Origin: Ferriphaselus sp. R-1
GTDB lineage: Bacteria > Pseudomonadota > Gammaproteobacteria > Burkholderiales > Gallionellaceae
Assembly (NCBI RefSeq): GCF_000746095.1
Contig: NZ_JQKP01000002.1
Location: 248,001 to 312,000, forward strand
Direction of reading: 5' to 3'
Length of the DNA: 64,000 nucleotides
In this document: positions 1-10,131 of the stretch, one piece after another
How positions within the stretch are numbered: the stretch's first letter is position 1
Layout: each line of letters starts with the position of its first letter
Translations under genes and position numbers: made by a program
The notes under the pieces: generated by a model
The model's input: only the letters and a program-made list of their open reading frames with translations
The model's database searches: none
Told to the model about the DNA's origin: nothing

Positions 1-95
1 GCCGCGCGGGCCACGTCCGCGAGCGCGGCAACCAGTGGTGGCAGCGACTCTTCGTTCCGATAGACCGGGATGACGACGGAGAGCAACTTCACCAT
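1..95 (-). CDS. Glycosyltransferase family 2, N-terminal fragment cut by the window edge
   Basis: The minus strand opens with ATG at 95 and stays open to the edge. About 31 residues are visible. They begin MVKLLSVVIPVYRNEESL, the usual first beta strand and loop of GT-A fold family 2 glycosyltransferases, which transfer sugars from nucleotide sugars, often to a lipid carrier. The start overlaps the end of the upstream sugar aminotransferase gene by 7 bp, so the two are probably co-transcribed in a surface-polysaccharide cluster that continues to the left. Substrate and full length cannot be judged from this fragment. Confidence 0.75.
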   Translation of the reverse strand, partial: MVKLLSVVIPVYRNEESLPPLVAALADVARA

Positions 96-1189
96 GCGTT
101 TATACGACCGATGATCAGGTCGACCTCCGCGTCCGTCAGCTCGGGAAAACAAGGCAAGGTCAACACTTCGCCACACGCCCGGGCTGTCACCGGCAACTCG
201 ACATCTGCCGACACGTGACGGCAAGCCACTTGTGCAAAGTCGGGTATGGGGTAGTGGACATCGCTGGGAATGCCCACTTCGGCGAGATGCTGCTTGAGCC
301 GGTCCCGTTCCGATGTTCGGATCACGTACAGGTGCGCGACATTGCTCGCGTCATGGATGCTGGGCACGATTATCTTCGGATGAGCGATGCCATTGGAGTA
401 ACGCGCAGCGATCTCCCGGCGGCGCGAGTTCCACTGATCGAGCTGGGGCAGCATGACGCGCAGCACGGCGGCCTGCATCTCATCAAGGCGGCTATTCCGC
501 CCACCGGGAAGTTCGGCATGGTACTTGCCGCTCCATCCGTATTGACGGAACTGCCGCACTTTATCCGCCAACGGCGACTGTGCAGTGACCACCGCCCCGC
601 CATCGCCCAGCGCGCCAAGGTTCTTGGTGGGATAGAAGCTGAAACAGGCGATGTCGCCCCAGGAGCCAGCGCGTCGCCCGTCTTGCGCGGCCCCGTGCGC
701 CTGGGCACAGTCTTCGATGACGGGAACCGCATACTTGCGCGCCACCTCCACCAGCCGCTGCGTATCCGCCATCAGCCCGTAAAGGTGGGTGACGATAAGG
801 GCATCCACGCGCCGACTGGCCAGTATGCGCTCGACCTCGGCAGCATCGATGAGCAGGGTGTCGGGGCGCACTTCTGCATATAACGGGGTAGCTCCGACGG
901 CAAGGATCGCAATCGTGCTGTACATGCCCGCGTTGGCAACGGTCAGCACAGTCTTCCCTGGGCCGATGTCGAGTGCACGCAAGGCCAGCTCAAGCGCATC
1001 CGTTCCGTTGGCGACCGACACGCAGTGCGGTACGCCACAGTAATCGGCAAACTCTCGCTCGAACGCCCCCACCTCGGGCCCCAGCACGAACCAGCCACTA
1101 CTCAGGACGCGCTGGATCGCCATGCTCAACTGCTCCTGAATAGGGTGCACATGCCTGCCCAGGTCATTTATTGATTTCAAATCGAGCAT
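89..1189 (-). CDS. DegT/DnrJ/EryC1/StrS-family PLP-dependent sugar aminotransferase
   Basis: This 366-residue protein has the family layout. The segment FVLGPEVGAFEREFA lies near residue 35 and SVANGTDALELAL near residue 58. The pyridine-contacting aspartate is in VIEDCAQAHGA (D160). The Schiff-base lysine is K189 in SFYPTKNLGALGDGG. Such enzymes transfer an amino group to a nucleotide-linked keto-sugar, for example in dTDP-3-amino-3,6-dideoxyhexose synthesis. I took the ATG at 1189; an in-frame TTG at 1204 would add five residues. The 3' end overlaps the glycosyltransferase fragment by 7 bp. The exact sugar product cannot be read from the sequence. Confidence 0.87.
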   Translation of the reverse strand: MLDLKSINDLGRHVHPIQEQLSMAIQRVLSSGWFVLGPEVGAFEREFADYCGVPHCVSVANGTDALELALRALDIGPGKTVLTVANAGMYSTIAILAVGATPLYAEVRPDTLLIDAAEVERILASRRVDALIVTHLYGLMADTQRLVEVARKYAVPVIEDCAQAHGAAQDGRRAGSWGDIACFSFYPTKNLGALGDGGAVVTAQSPLADKVRQFRQYGWSGKYHAELPGGRNSRLDEMQAAVLRVMLPQLDQWNSRRREIAARYSNGIAHPKIIVPSIHDASNVAHLYVIRTSERDRLKQHLAEVGIPSDVHYPIPDFAQVACRHVSADVELPVTARACGEVLTLPCFPELTDAEVDLIIGRINAW

Positions 1190-1378
1190 CTTCACCAAAG
1201 CCAACCGCCAGCGTTATAAGTTCAGGGTGGTCTTATTTTGCCAGAAAACCGAGGCATCTCGCTGAAAGAGTTCCCGAACTCGTTTTGCTCCTTGAGTATT
1301 GCGCCTGCCTGCCCGCGACCGCGCTTCCCCAAACCCTAGCCCGGGGACGGAGGTATGGGTTTCGGGTAAAATGCCGCC

Positions 1379-2926
1379 ATGCTGTTCAACACCTATGCCT
1401 TCATCTTCCTGTTTCTGCCTCTGTCCCTGGTAGGTTTCTTCCAACTTGCCAAGTTGAGTCATGCCTGGGCAGCGGGATGGCTGGCAGCCGCCTCCCTGCT
1501 TTTCTATGGTTGGTGGAATCCCGTGTATGTCGGGCTGCTGATGGCATCTATTCTGGGCAATTACAGCTTCGGATGGTGGATTGCCAAAGCTCAGGATCAG
1601 CGGCGCAGGCATCGCCTGCTGACCCTGGCCATCGTTCTCGACCTGCTGCTATTGGCTTACTTCAAATATGCCAACTTCTTTCTACAAAGCCTGGGCGAGG
1701 TAGCAGGCACTCACCTTGGGCTGCAAGAGATCGTCTTGCCGCTGGGCATCTCGTTCTTTACCTTCACCCAGATAGCGTTTCTGGTGGACACGTATCAGGG
1801 CAAGGTGAAGGAATTCAACTTCGTACACTACACGCTGTTCGTCACTTACTTCCCACACTTGATCGCCGGCCCGGTCTTGCATCACAAGGAGATGATGCCG
1901 CAGTTCTCCCATGCCGCAACCTATCGCTTCAGCTACAAGAACCTTGCGGTCGGTCTTTCCATATTCACCATCGGCCTGTTCAAGAAGGTCCTGCTGGCAG
2001 ACAACATCGCCTTTTACGTCCCTCTGGCATTCGATGCCCCGGCGGCAGGGGTGCAGCTGACCTTCGTTGAGGCATGGGGCGGTGCCTTGTGTTACGCCCT
2101 GCAGTTGTATTTCGACTTTTCAGGCTACTCGGACATGGCGATCGGGATCTCCCGCATGTTCGGGGTGGTCCTGCCGCTGAATTTTCACTCGCCCTACAAG
2201 GCGGTGAACATCATCGAGTTCTGGCGACGCTGGCACATGACGCTGTCGCGCTTCCTGCGCGACTATCTGTATTTCCCGCTCGGCGGCAACCGCAAAGGCA
2301 AGGCGCGCCGCTACGTCAATCTGGCAGCCACCATGTTGCTCGGCGGACTATGGCACGGCGCGGGCTGGAATTTCGTGATCTGGGGCGGACTGCATGGCAT
2401 CTACCTGTCCATCAATCACGGTTGGCATGCGCTGCGCCGGACCTTCGGCCAGGACCCTGCCGTAGCCCTGTCCCGCCCCATGCACTTGCTTTCCGGCCTG
2501 ATTACCTTTCTTGCGGTGACCATCGCGTGGGTGTTCTTCCGTGCCAGCGACTTGCACACGGCAGTCGCCATCTTGGAGAGCATGCTGGGATTCCATGGCA
2601 TCACCATCCCTGACAACTGGTTCACGCATATCCCGGCACTTTACGCCTGGCTGGATGCCCGCCATGCTTTCGCTCCGGGTAACGGCCTCGCCACGGGCGG
2701 GATGATCAACTGGATATGGATATTGCTGCTGATCGTCTGGTTAGGCCCGAACACCCAAACCATCATGCAGAACTTCCGCCCCGCGCTGGATGCACCGCAC
2801 CTAGCCGCCAGAACTCTGCTGTTGTGGCGCCCCAACTTTTTGGCGGCATTGTTCATCTGGGGGCTGCTCTTTGTCGCCCTGATCAACTTGTCGCAACAAT
2901 CAACCTTTTTGTATTTCCAATTCTGA
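1379..2926 (+). CDS. MBOAT-family membrane-bound O-acyltransferase (AlgI-like)
   Basis: This is a 515-residue polytopic membrane protein. Family marks are FTFTQIAFLVDTYQG, LYFDFSGYSDMAIGISRMFG, the FWRRWHMTLSRFLRDY block and GLWHGAGWNF, where H326 is the invariant histidine. Members such as AlgI, PatA and DltB move acyl groups, usually acetyl, across the inner membrane onto exported polysaccharide or peptidoglycan. The stop overlaps the start of the next gene by one base (TGATG), the tight pairing expected for an MBOAT/SGNH acylation couple. With the sugar aminotransferase and glycosyltransferase on the other side, the target is most likely a surface polysaccharide; that is inference. Confidence 0.9.
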   Translation: MLFNTYAFIFLFLPLSLVGFFQLAKLSHAWAAGWLAAASLLFYGWWNPVYVGLLMASILGNYSFGWWIAKAQDQRRRHRLLTLAIVLDLLLLAYFKYANFFLQSLGEVAGTHLGLQEIVLPLGISFFTFTQIAFLVDTYQGKVKEFNFVHYTLFVTYFPHLIAGPVLHHKEMMPQFSHAATYRFSYKNLAVGLSIFTIGLFKKVLLADNIAFYVPLAFDAPAAGVQLTFVEAWGGALCYALQLYFDFSGYSDMAIGISRMFGVVLPLNFHSPYKAVNIIEFWRRWHMTLSRFLRDYLYFPLGGNRKGKARRYVNLAATMLLGGLWHGAGWNFVIWGGLHGIYLSINHGWHALRRTFGQDPAVALSRPMHLLSGLITFLAVTIAWVFFRASDLHTAVAILESMLGFHGITIPDNWFTHIPALYAWLDARHAFAPGNGLATGGMINWIWILLLIVWLGPNTQTIMQNFRPALDAPHLAARTLLLWRPNFLAALFIWGLLFVALINLSQQSTFLYFQF

Positions 2927-4113
2927 TGGAGCACAAACGATATCTGCTGTGGTTGTCGCTGCTCTGCAGCCTCACTCTGCTGCCCGCCATCATGCTCAAT
3001 GTGCTGTTGATTCTGAACGAGGGCGATGTGAAAGCCATGTCGTTCGCCGCCAGCGAGTGGCAGGAGCGCACCCATGGCGTCACTTACACCCCCACCATGG
3101 GGAACAACGCCTTGTTCAAGAGACTGCGCCTGAACGACCGCCTGCCCGAGGTAGACACCGTCATCATGGGCTCATCGACGGGGATGCCTATCGATCAGTC
3201 GATGCTTCCTGCGGGATGGCATCTCTACAATCTGACGATGAGTGGCAGCCCGCTGAGCTCAAGCATCGCTCAGGCGGAGTACTTGGTGGAGCACGCGCCT
3301 AGCATCAAGCATTACATCATCGCGCTGGACTGGGCGCTAGACTCTGTCTATCAGACCTCCGATATTCCCGCATTCGATCTCTCGCGGCCAAATCGGGCCG
3401 CGTTGCCCGACACCCCGCGTCCCAAGGTGATGGACACCCTCCTGGAGGCAACTTCTTACCTGCGCATGCAGAAGCTATGGAAGGTACTCACTTACATCGC
3501 ACACTCCCCTGCGCCTGAAAAGACCGTGCGGGAATACTTCTTTCAAATGGGAAGCGATGAATACACCTGCCCGGACGGAATCACGCTGGGGAAGGACTTT
3601 GGCATACATAATCGCGGCTCATGCAATGGTTTCCGTTATGACGGGAGCGCCACCTACTCCGACTACACGCGGGCCGAGAATCCAGGTCAGCTGATATTCA
3701 GCGCCCTGTCTTCCGGCTCCAAATATGCCCGCGCCCTGGCTCATACCCAAGGCGCGATAGACCCGGGCCTGTTCGCCCGCCTGGATGCCCTCAGTCAGCG
3801 CATTGCGCGCAACGGCGGGGTCTTGATCCTCCATATGCCGCCCCTCTTGCCCGGCCTGGAAAAGGCGTTCACCGCCCGTACGCCCTACTCCGAATATCTC
3901 GCCCGGACCAAGAACGAAGTACGCGCCTGGGCCGCTGGCAAGCCAGTTGTGCTGGCCGACTTTGGTCAAAGCGAGAAGTATGGCTGTACTTATGGGGAGT
4001 TTCTGGATGAGCACCACGCTACCAGCTCGTGCTACCACAAAGTGTTCGCAAACTTCTGGGGCTCTGCCCGCTTGCCCGACGGAAGATCACTCGCCACGCC
4101 AGACCGGCATTGA
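2926..4113 (+). CDS. SGNH/AlgX-like partner of the MBOAT acyltransferase
   Basis: A 395-residue protein with one N-terminal membrane segment (about residues 5-30) and a periplasmic body. VDTVIMGSSTGMPID near residue 78 sits where SGNH esterase-like proteins carry their first block (GDS-type, here GSST), and a conserved-looking segment near the C terminus has DEHHATSSCYHK. I chose the ATG that overlaps the MBOAT stop by one base, because the longer upstream reading lies inside the MBOAT gene. MBOAT proteins commonly work with such a partner (AlgJ/AlgX, PatB, DltD), which finishes acyl transfer in the periplasm. Family assignment rests mainly on gene pairing and fold-like motifs. Confidence 0.68.
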   Translation: MEHKRYLLWLSLLCSLTLLPAIMLNVLLILNEGDVKAMSFAASEWQERTHGVTYTPTMGNNALFKRLRLNDRLPEVDTVIMGSSTGMPIDQSMLPAGWHLYNLTMSGSPLSSSIAQAEYLVEHAPSIKHYIIALDWALDSVYQTSDIPAFDLSRPNRAALPDTPRPKVMDTLLEATSYLRMQKLWKVLTYIAHSPAPEKTVREYFFQMGSDEYTCPDGITLGKDFGIHNRGSCNGFRYDGSATYSDYTRAENPGQLIFSALSSGSKYARALAHTQGAIDPGLFARLDALSQRIARNGGVLILHMPPLLPGLEKAFTARTPYSEYLARTKNEVRAWAAGKPVVLADFGQSEKYGCTYGEFLDEHHATSSCYHKVFANFWGSARLPDGRSLATPDRH

Positions 4114-4128
4114 GCGGCCCGATATCGG

Positions 4129-4617
4129 CTACTTGTTCTGCGGTGTGGCCTCTTGGGCTTGGTGTTCGACCATAGCCCGCCCCCGCGCATCGAATCCGAC
4201 CCGGACGCGTTCCCCTGCCTGAAAGGCCCCCTGAAGTTTGACGGCCTGCCTGACCACCATGGGCTCCTGTCGCCCCTCCAGCTTCAGCCAGAGCTCTTGG
4301 CCAGCCACCACACCATTGTTCTGTGCGGCATCCCCTGCAGTGGCCCCCGCCACTCCCCCCAGGACTGCCGCAGCGACCGAGCCACGACCGCTACCAATCA
4401 CCGCCCCGCCGATATTGCCCAAGGTGCCACCGAGAAAATAGCCGGAAGCACCCTGCTCGTCAGGCATGTCGATAGACTTCACCGACTCGACCACGCCGAT
4501 CTCCGGTCGCGCAGGCCGCGCATTACCGTCCCTTGTCGGCGGCCCGGGTTCGCCCGCACAGGCAGCGAGCATGACGACGAGCATCCACGATGAACGCAAT
4601 GCGCGCCGTACCATCAT
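4129..4617 (-). CDS. Glycine-zipper outer-membrane lipoprotein (SlyB-like)
   Basis: The 162-residue product begins with a lipoprotein signal peptide whose lipobox is LAAC, cysteine 20. Residues of the middle third, rich in Gly and Ala (GGTLGNIGGAVIGSG, VLGGVAGATAGDAA), form a glycine-zipper 2TM segment as in SlyB and similar lipoproteins. The C-terminal part looks like a small beta domain. The ATG at 4617 overlaps the stop of the PfkB gene by one base, with a second ATG three bases on; upstream in-frame starts lie inside the PfkB gene. It may be the last gene of the gcv transcript. Role in the envelope is inferred from the family only. Confidence 0.7.
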   Translation of the reverse strand: MMVRRALRSSWMLVVMLAACAGEPGPPTRDGNARPARPEIGVVESVKSIDMPDEQGASGYFLGGTLGNIGGAVIGSGRGSVAAAVLGGVAGATAGDAAQNNGVVAGQELWLKLEGRQEPMVVRQAVKLQGAFQAGERVRVGFDARGRAMVEHQAQEATPQNK

Positions 4618-5555
4618 CACAAGGTGATACTGGAACCGAAGTGTTTGCGGTAAGCGTCCATCAGTTCGGCGCGGGTTGGGGTGTGGTTCTGGCCGCCACG
4701 ATGGGCGATCTTGATCGACCCCATCAGCGAGGCCAGGCGACCCGTAGCTTCCCACGACCAACCGCGCTGGATGCCATACAGCAAACCGGCGCGGTAGGCA
4801 TCGCCACAACCGGTCGGATCGACCACAGCTTCCGGCTTGGGCGTGGGGATGGCGATCTGCTTGCCGTCCGCATAGATGATCGAACCATCCCCACCCAGCG
4901 TGACGATCAATGCCTGCACTGAAGCGGCCAGCTCTTCCAGAGTTTTACCGGTCTTGTCCTGCAACAGTTTAGCTTCGTAATCATTGACGGTGACGTAAGT
5001 CGCCTGATCGATAAAGCGCAGCAGGTCTTCCCCAGAGAACATCGGCATGCCTTGACCCGGGTCGAACACGAACGGGATGCCCGCCTCGACGAACTGTTCG
5101 GCATGCTCCATCATGCCAGTGCGGCCATCCGGCGACACGATGCCCAAAGTCACGCCCTGGGCATCACTCACCTTGTTCTGTTCGGAGAAGCCCATCGCGC
5201 CAGGGTGGAAGGCAGTGATCTGGTTATCATCCAAGTCGGTGGTGATGAACGCCTGGCCAGTGAAGCTGTCCGGCACCGGGCGAATGTGCTGCCGGGAGAT
5301 ACCCAGCTTCTCCAGTCGCTTGGCATAGGGACCGAAGTCATCTCCGACGGTAGCCATGATGAGCGGATGGCCGCCCAGCAAACTCAGGTTGTAAGCGATA
5401 TTGCCCGCGCAGCCGCCGTATTCGCGACGCATGGTGGGCACCAGAAAAGCAACGTTGAGAATGTGTAATTGCTCGGGCAGGATGTGTTTCTTGAAATGGT
5501 CGTGAAACACCATGATGGTGTCATAAGCCATGGAGCCGCAAATCAAAGTATTCAT
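4617..5555 (-). CDS. PfkB-family carbohydrate kinase, probably adenosine kinase
   Basis: The 312-residue protein has the two PfkB signatures: GGCAGNIAYNLSLLGG near residue 47 and the catalytic/anion-hole motif DPTGCGDAYRAGLLYG near residue 246, whose aspartate (in GCGD) is the general base. The N-terminal strand MNTLICGSMAYDTIM is the family nucleoside/sugar-binding start. Related betaproteobacterial proteins are usually annotated as adenosine kinase, which would return adenosine to AMP; ribokinase or another sugar kinase is possible. It lies 29 bp after gcvP on the same strand, so it probably reads from the gcv operon. Confidence 0.75.
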   Translation of the reverse strand: MNTLICGSMAYDTIMVFHDHFKKHILPEQLHILNVAFLVPTMRREYGGCAGNIAYNLSLLGGHPLIMATVGDDFGPYAKRLEKLGISRQHIRPVPDSFTGQAFITTDLDDNQITAFHPGAMGFSEQNKVSDAQGVTLGIVSPDGRTGMMEHAEQFVEAGIPFVFDPGQGMPMFSGEDLLRFIDQATYVTVNDYEAKLLQDKTGKTLEELAASVQALIVTLGGDGSIIYADGKQIAIPTPKPEAVVDPTGCGDAYRAGLLYGIQRGWSWEATGRLASLMGSIKIAHRGGQNHTPTRAELMDAYRKHFGSSITL

Positions 5556-5584
5556 GTCAGTTTCCGGTTAGGTTCAAATTCGGG

Positions 5585-8437
5585 TTAGAGGTAGCTTTCG
5601 ATAGGTGGGCAGGCACACACCAGATTCTTGTCGCCGTAGACGTTGTCCACGCGGGCGACCGACGGCCAGAATTTGGCATCGCGCACCCAGGGCAGCGGGT
5701 AGGCGGCCTGTTCGCGACCATAGGGACGCTCCCAGACATCAGCACAAACACGCTTGGCGGTATGCGGCGCGTGTTTGAGGATGTTGTCCTTCTTATCCAC
5801 GGTACCCGAGATCACCGCCTCGATCTCGCCACGGATGGCGATCATGGCATCGCAGAAACGGTCCAGCTCGGCCTTGGATTCACTCTCGGTCGGCTCGACC
5901 ATCAGCGTATCCACCACCGGGAAGGAAGTCGTCGGGGCATGGAAACCGAAGTCCATCAGACGTTTGGCGATATCCGCCACTTCCACACCCAACTTTTTCC
6001 ACTCGCGGCAGTCGAGGATCATCTCGTGGGCGCAACGACCGCTCGTTCCGCTGTATAGCGTGGCGTAGTGGCCAGCCAGCCGCTCCTTGATGTAGTTGGC
6101 ATTCAGGATCGCCATCTTGGTGGCTTCGGTCAATCCCGCACCGCCCATCATCTTGATATAGCCGTAAGAGATCAACAGGATCAGGGCACTGCCGTAAGGC
6201 GCGGCGGACACGGCATGGATGCCTTGTGTGCCGCCGACCTTCACCACCGAGTGCGAGGGCAGGAACGGGGTTAGATGTTCCGCCACGCCGATGGGGCCGG
6301 CACCCGGCCCGCCGCCGCCGTGCGGGATGGCGAAGGTCTTGTGCAGGTTAAGGTGGCAGACATCCGCACCGATGGCGCCGGGGCTGGTCAGGCCGACTTG
6401 CGCGTTCATGTTCGCGCCATCCATGTACACCTGGCCGCCGTTGGCGTGGATGATGGCCGTGATGTCGCGGATCGATTCTTCGTACACGCCATGGGTGCTG
6501 GGGTACGTCACCATCAGGCAGGACAAGTCATCCTTGTGCTCTTCGGCCTTGGCTCGCAGGTCGTCCACGTCGATGTTGCCGCGCGCATCGCACTTCACCA
6601 CCACGATGTCCATGCCGCACATGGCGGCGCTGGCCGGGTTGGTGCCGTGAGCCGAGGACGGGATCAACACCACCTTGCGCTGCGCTTCGCCGCGCGAACG
6701 GTGATAAGCCTGAATCACCAGCAGGCCGGCGTACTCGCCCTGCGCACCGCTGTTGGGCTGGAAGCTCATTTGGGCGAATCCGGTGATCTCGGACAAGGCC
6801 GCATCCAGACCAGCGATCAGTTCCTGGAAGCCCTCCACCTGGTCCTGCGGCACAAAGGGATGCAGGTTGGCGAACTCCGGCCAGGTCAGCGGCAACAGCT
6901 CGGTGGCGGCGTTCAGCTTCATGGTGCAGGAGCCCAGCGAGATCATCGAATGGGTCAGCGACAAGTCCTTGTTCTCCAGCCGCTTGATGTAGCGCATCAT
7001 CTCCGTTTCGGAGTGGTAGGTGTTGAACACCGGATGGCTCAGAATAGAAGATAGGCGCGGAGTGAATACCAACCCCTTTGCTGTCACATCAGCGGCGGTC
7101 AATACGGGTGCAGGCTTGCCCGCCGCCTGAGCGAACACCCTGAGGATGGCGTTCAGGTCTGCCACAGAGGTGGTCTGATCCAGCGCAATCGCCAGGCCAA
7201 CCGCGCTGTAGCGGAAGTTGATGCGTGCCGCATCCGCCAGTGCGTGGATCTTCACGTTGTCGGTATGCAGCAGCTTGATCGTGTCGAAGAACGCGCCGCC
7301 GCTGATCTGATAGCCCAGCTTCTTCAGTTCGTCCGCCAATGCCACAGTGGATTGATGCACCTGAGTGGCGATACCGCGCAGCCCGTCCGCGCCGTGATAC
7401 ACGGCGTACATTCCTGCCATGATGGCCAGCAGCGCTTGCGCGGTGCAGATGTTGGAGGTCGCTTTCTCGCGGCGGATATGTTGTTCGCGCGTCTGCAATG
7501 CCATGCGCAGCGCCGGGTTGCCATCGGCATCCACCGACACGCCGATGATGCGGCCCGGCATGGAGCGCTTGTGCGCATCGCGGCAGGCGAAATAAGCGGC
7601 ATGCGGGCCGCCATAACCCATGGGCACGCCGAAGCGCTGCGTAGAGCCGACCACTACGTCCGCGCCCCATTCGCCGGGAGGGGGCAGCAGCACCAGGCTG
7701 AGGATGTCCGCTGCTACGGCGATGGACATGCCGTGCGCCTTGGCGCGCTGCACAAAGTCAGCGTAGTCATGCACTGTGCCGGTCGCTGTCGGATATTGCA
7801 GCAGCGCGCCATAGATGCTGTCGTTCATCGTCAGCGTGTTGAAGTCGCCGATGACCAGCTCGATACCCAACGGCTTGGCGCGAGTCTTCAACAGCTCGAT
7901 GGTCTGCGGAAAACATTCGTTCGACACGAAGAAGCTGTTCTTGTCAGCGGCATCGCGCGGACGCAGGCCGTGCAGCATGGTCATCGCTTCGGCGGCAGCC
8001 GTGGCCTCATCCAGCAAGGAGGCGTTGGCGACCTCCATGCCGGTCAAGTCGCACACCATGGTCTGGAAATTCAGCAGCGCCTCCAGTCGCCCCTGCGCGA
8101 TCTCGGCCTGATAGGGCGTGTACGCCGTGTACCAGCCCGGGTTTTCCAGAATGTTGCGCTGAATGACCGACGGCACGATGGTGTCGTAGTAGCCCAGCCC
8201 GAGGTAGCTCTTGTATAGCTTGTTCTTGGCGGCGATGCCGCGCAGGTGCTGGAGATAAGCGTATTCGGACAAGCCTTCCGGCAGATTCAGCGGTTGTTGC
8301 AGACGGATGGCAGCAGGTACGGTCTGTTCGATCAGCTCATCGAGATTGGACGCATTGACAGTACGCAGCATAGCTGCGATCTCCTGCGCGGAAGGGCCGT
8401 TATGGCGATGGACGAATTGGTCGGACATGGCAGTCAC
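5585..8437 (-). CDS. gcvP: Glycine dehydrogenase (decarboxylating), P protein of the glycine cleavage system
   Basis: This is the single-chain form, 950 residues, fusing the PA and PB halves. P protein binds glycine through PLP, releases CO2 and passes the aminomethyl group to lipoyl-GcvH. The PLP lysine is K700 in [17 protein letters not shown], followed by the Gly-rich loop typical of the family. The N terminus ([17 protein letters not shown]) and the C terminus ([17 protein letters not shown]) match full-length members. It is the third gene of gcvT-gcvH-gcvP on the minus strand, 131 bp after gcvH, with a hairpin in that gap. Confidence 0.97.
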   Translation of the reverse strand: MTAMSDQFVHRHNGPSAQEIAAMLRTVNASNLDELIEQTVPAAIRLQQPLNLPEGLSEYAYLQHLRGIAAKNKLYKSYLGLGYYDTIVPSVIQRNILENPGWYTAYTPYQAEIAQGRLEALLNFQTMVCDLTGMEVANASLLDEATAAAEAMTMLHGLRPRDAADKNSFFVSNECFPQTIELLKTRAKPLGIELVIGDFNTLTMNDSIYGALLQYPTATGTVHDYADFVQRAKAHGMSIAVAADILSLVLLPPPGEWGADVVVGSTQRFGVPMGYGGPHAAYFACRDAHKRSMPGRIIGVSVDADGNPALRMALQTREQHIRREKATSNICTAQALLAIMAGMYAVYHGADGLRGIATQVHQSTVALADELKKLGYQISGGAFFDTIKLLHTDNVKIHALADAARINFRYSAVGLAIALDQTTSVADLNAILRVFAQAAGKPAPVLTAADVTAKGLVFTPRLSSILSHPVFNTYHSETEMMRYIKRLENKDLSLTHSMISLGSCTMKLNAATELLPLTWPEFANLHPFVPQDQVEGFQELIAGLDAALSEITGFAQMSFQPNSGAQGEYAGLLVIQAYHRSRGEAQRKVVLIPSSAHGTNPASAAMCGMDIVVVKCDARGNIDVDDLRAKAEEHKDDLSCLMVTYPSTHGVYEESIRDITAIIHANGGQVYMDGANMNAQVGLTSPGAIGADVCHLNLHKTFAIPHGGGGPGAGPIGVAEHLTPFLPSHSVVKVGGTQGIHAVSAAPYGSALILLISYGYIKMMGGAGLTEATKMAILNANYIKERLAGHYATLYSGTSGRCAHEMILDCREWKKLGVEVADIAKRLMDFGFHAPTTSFPVVDTLMVEPTESESKAELDRFCDAMIAIRGEIEAVISGTVDKKDNILKHAPHTAKRVCADVWERPYGREQAAYPLPWVRDAKFWPSVARVDNVYGDKNLVCACPPIESYL

Positions 8438-8479
8438 TTTCTGGTGAAAAGGGAGGTACGCTGTGGCAGAGAAGAAGAG

Positions 8480-8525
8480 CGGGAGAAGGGTGACGTGCTA
8501 GGCGCACCTAGACGATCCCTCTCCG
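8480..8525 (-). other. Imperfect hairpin in the gcvH-gcvP spacer
   Basis: Read on the minus strand, a GGAGAGGG arm can pair with CCCTTCTCC (one bulge) and encloses a smaller perfect stem CTAGG-tgcg-CCTAG. No run of U follows, so it does not look like an intrinsic terminator. It lies in the 131 bp between gcvH and gcvP together with a second small stem, GCACC-N3-GGTGC at 8533-8545. It could be an mRNA processing or stability element that sets the ratio of P protein to H and T proteins. That role is a guess. Confidence 0.35.
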
Positions 8526-8568
8526 CCTTTGAGCACCAAAGGTGCGATCACTTTACTCTTCTCTATCG

Positions 8569-8958
8569 TTAGTGCGATTCGCTGTCGACGTGCAGCTGAT
8601 ACGCATCCGCCTCCATCAGCGCATCCACATCGCTCATGTTGTCCGGCTTCATCTTGAACATCCAGGCAGCGTAAGCATCTTCGTTGATGGCTTCCGGCGC
8701 ACCGTCCAGATCGCCGTTCACGGCAGTCACTTCGCCTGCCACGGGGGCGTACACGTCAGCAGCAGCCTTGACCGACTCCACTACGGCACACTCTTCCTTG
8801 GCCTTCAGCTTGCGGCCTACGGCAGGTGTTTCGACGAACACCATGTCGCCCAGCAACTCCTGGGCGTGGTCGGTGATGCCGACCGTCACGGTGCCGTCAG
8901 CCTCGACGCGCACCCATTCGTGGGATTCGGTGTATTTCAGGTTGGATGGGTTGCTCAT
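8569..8958 (-). CDS. gcvH: Glycine cleavage system H protein (lipoyl carrier)
   Basis: The 129-residue protein is the swinging carrier between P, T and L proteins. The lipoyl-lysine is K64 in [16 protein letters not shown], and the start ([16 protein letters not shown]) and end are full length for the family. It needs lipoate made by LipA/LipB or LplA, none of which is encoded in this window. The ATG at 8958 is preceded by a good AAGGAG ribosome site. It lies downstream of gcvT, separated by 72 bp that hold an inverted repeat. Confidence 0.97.
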   Translation of the reverse strand: MSNPSNLKYTESHEWVRVEADGTVTVGITDHAQELLGDMVFVETPAVGRKLKAKEECAVVESVKAAADVYAPVAGEVTAVNGDLDGAPEAINEDAYAAWMFKMKPDNMSDVDALMEADAYQLHVDSESH

Positions 8959-8981
8959 TTTTATCTCCTTCGTTAGTCGTT

Positions 8982-9032
8982 AGACGTAAGACGCGAGACG
9001 TAAGTTGTCCTGACAACTTACGTCTTACGTCT
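8982..9032. repeat. Inverted repeat built from AGACGTA heptamers, gcvT-gcvH junction
   Basis: Left arm 8982-9009 reads as consecutive heptamers AGACGTA, AGACGCG, AGACGTA, AGTTGTC. After a 2-base loop the right arm 9012-9032 reads GACAACT, TACGTCT, TACGTCT. The arms pair perfectly except that the left one carries an extra heptamer. The right arm runs into the last codon and stop of gcvT (stop 9033-9031). A closely related repeat lies at 10237-10321, at the other end of gcvT. Confidence 0.85.
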
Positions 9033-10113
9033 ACAAACAGCTTTTTCCATTGCGGGCGAACGGGTACTTCACTACTTGTGCAGCCAGCATCTTATCGCGG
9101 ATGGCGACTTGCACGGTGTCGCCGATTTGCACACCGTTCGGCACGCGCGCCAAGGCGATGGATTTTTCCAACGTGGGCGAGAAAGAGCCGCTGGTGATCT
9201 CGCCGTCGCCCTGCGGGGTGACGACCTTCTGATGGCCGCGCAGCACGCCGCGATCGAGCAGCACCAGGCCGATCAGCTTCTGCGTCGGCGGCTTGGCCAG
9301 CAAGGCGGCCTTGCCGATGAAATCGCGCTCACTCTTCAGGTCCACCGTCCAGGCCAGACCGGATTCCAGTGGGCCGACGGTCTCGTCCATGTCCTGACCG
9401 TAAAGGTTCATGCCGGCTTCCAACCGCAGGGTGTCGCGCGCGCCGAGACCGATGGGCTTCACGCCGACCTTGTTCAGCGCATACCAGAACGCTTCGACCT
9501 TTTCCTTGGGCAGCATCACCTCGAAACCGTCTTCGCCAGTGTAGCCGGTGCGGGCGACGAAATATTCGCCACAATCGGCGGCCTGGAAATTCACCAGCCC
9601 TTCAGTCACCGCCTGAGTCTGCGGCAGCACTTCCCATACCTTGGCGCGGGCGTTGGGGCCCTGAATGGCCACCATGGCGAGATCGTCGCGGGAGGTGATG
9701 GTCAGGTTGGGGGCGTGAACCGCAGCTTGTTCCTTCATCCATGCGATGTCCTTGTCCGCCGTGCCTGCGTTGACCACGATGCGGAACCAGGATTCGGTCA
9801 TGAAATAGATGATGAGATCATCGATCACGCCGCCGTTGGGACGCAGCATGGCCGAATACAGCGCCTTGCCGGGAACGGTGATCTTGTCGGCGTTGTTAGC
9901 CAGCAGATAGCGCAAAAAGGCGCGAACGCCCTCGCCCTTCGCATCCACCACGCGCATGTGGCAAACGTCAAACATGCCGCAGTCGTTGCGCACCTGATGG
10001 TGCTCCTCGATCTGCGAGCCGTAGTTGACTGGCATGTCCCAGCCGCCGAAATCCACCATCTTCGCGCCCATGGCACGGTGGGCTGCATTGAGGGGCGTTG
10101 TCTTGAGCGTCAT
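9031..10113 (-). CDS. gcvT: Aminomethyltransferase, T protein of the glycine cleavage system
   Basis: The 360-residue enzyme transfers the methylene carbon from aminomethyl-lipoyl GcvH to tetrahydrofolate and releases ammonia. Recognisable segments are [21 protein letters not shown] at the start, [33 protein letters not shown] and [16 protein letters not shown], all typical of GcvT. I chose the ATG at 10113 because AGGGAAAG lies just upstream and the homologous N terminus begins there; a longer reading runs into the terminator hairpin. It is first in the operon, directly under the glycine riboswitch. Its last codons overlap the heptamer inverted repeat. Confidence 0.96.
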   Translation of the reverse strand: MTLKTTPLNAAHRAMGAKMVDFGGWDMPVNYGSQIEEHHQVRNDCGMFDVCHMRVVDAKGEGVRAFLRYLLANNADKITVPGKALYSAMLRPNGGVIDDLIIYFMTESWFRIVVNAGTADKDIAWMKEQAAVHAPNLTITSRDDLAMVAIQGPNARAKVWEVLPQTQAVTEGLVNFQAADCGEYFVARTGYTGEDGFEVMLPKEKVEAFWYALNKVGVKPIGLGARDTLRLEAGMNLYGQDMDETVGPLESGLAWTVDLKSERDFIGKAALLAKPPTQKLIGLVLLDRGVLRGHQKVVTPQGDGEITSGSFSPTLEKSIALARVPNGVQIGDTVQVAIRDKMLAAQVVKYPFARNGKSCL

Positions 10114-10131
10114 CGTTTCTTTCCCTGAATT

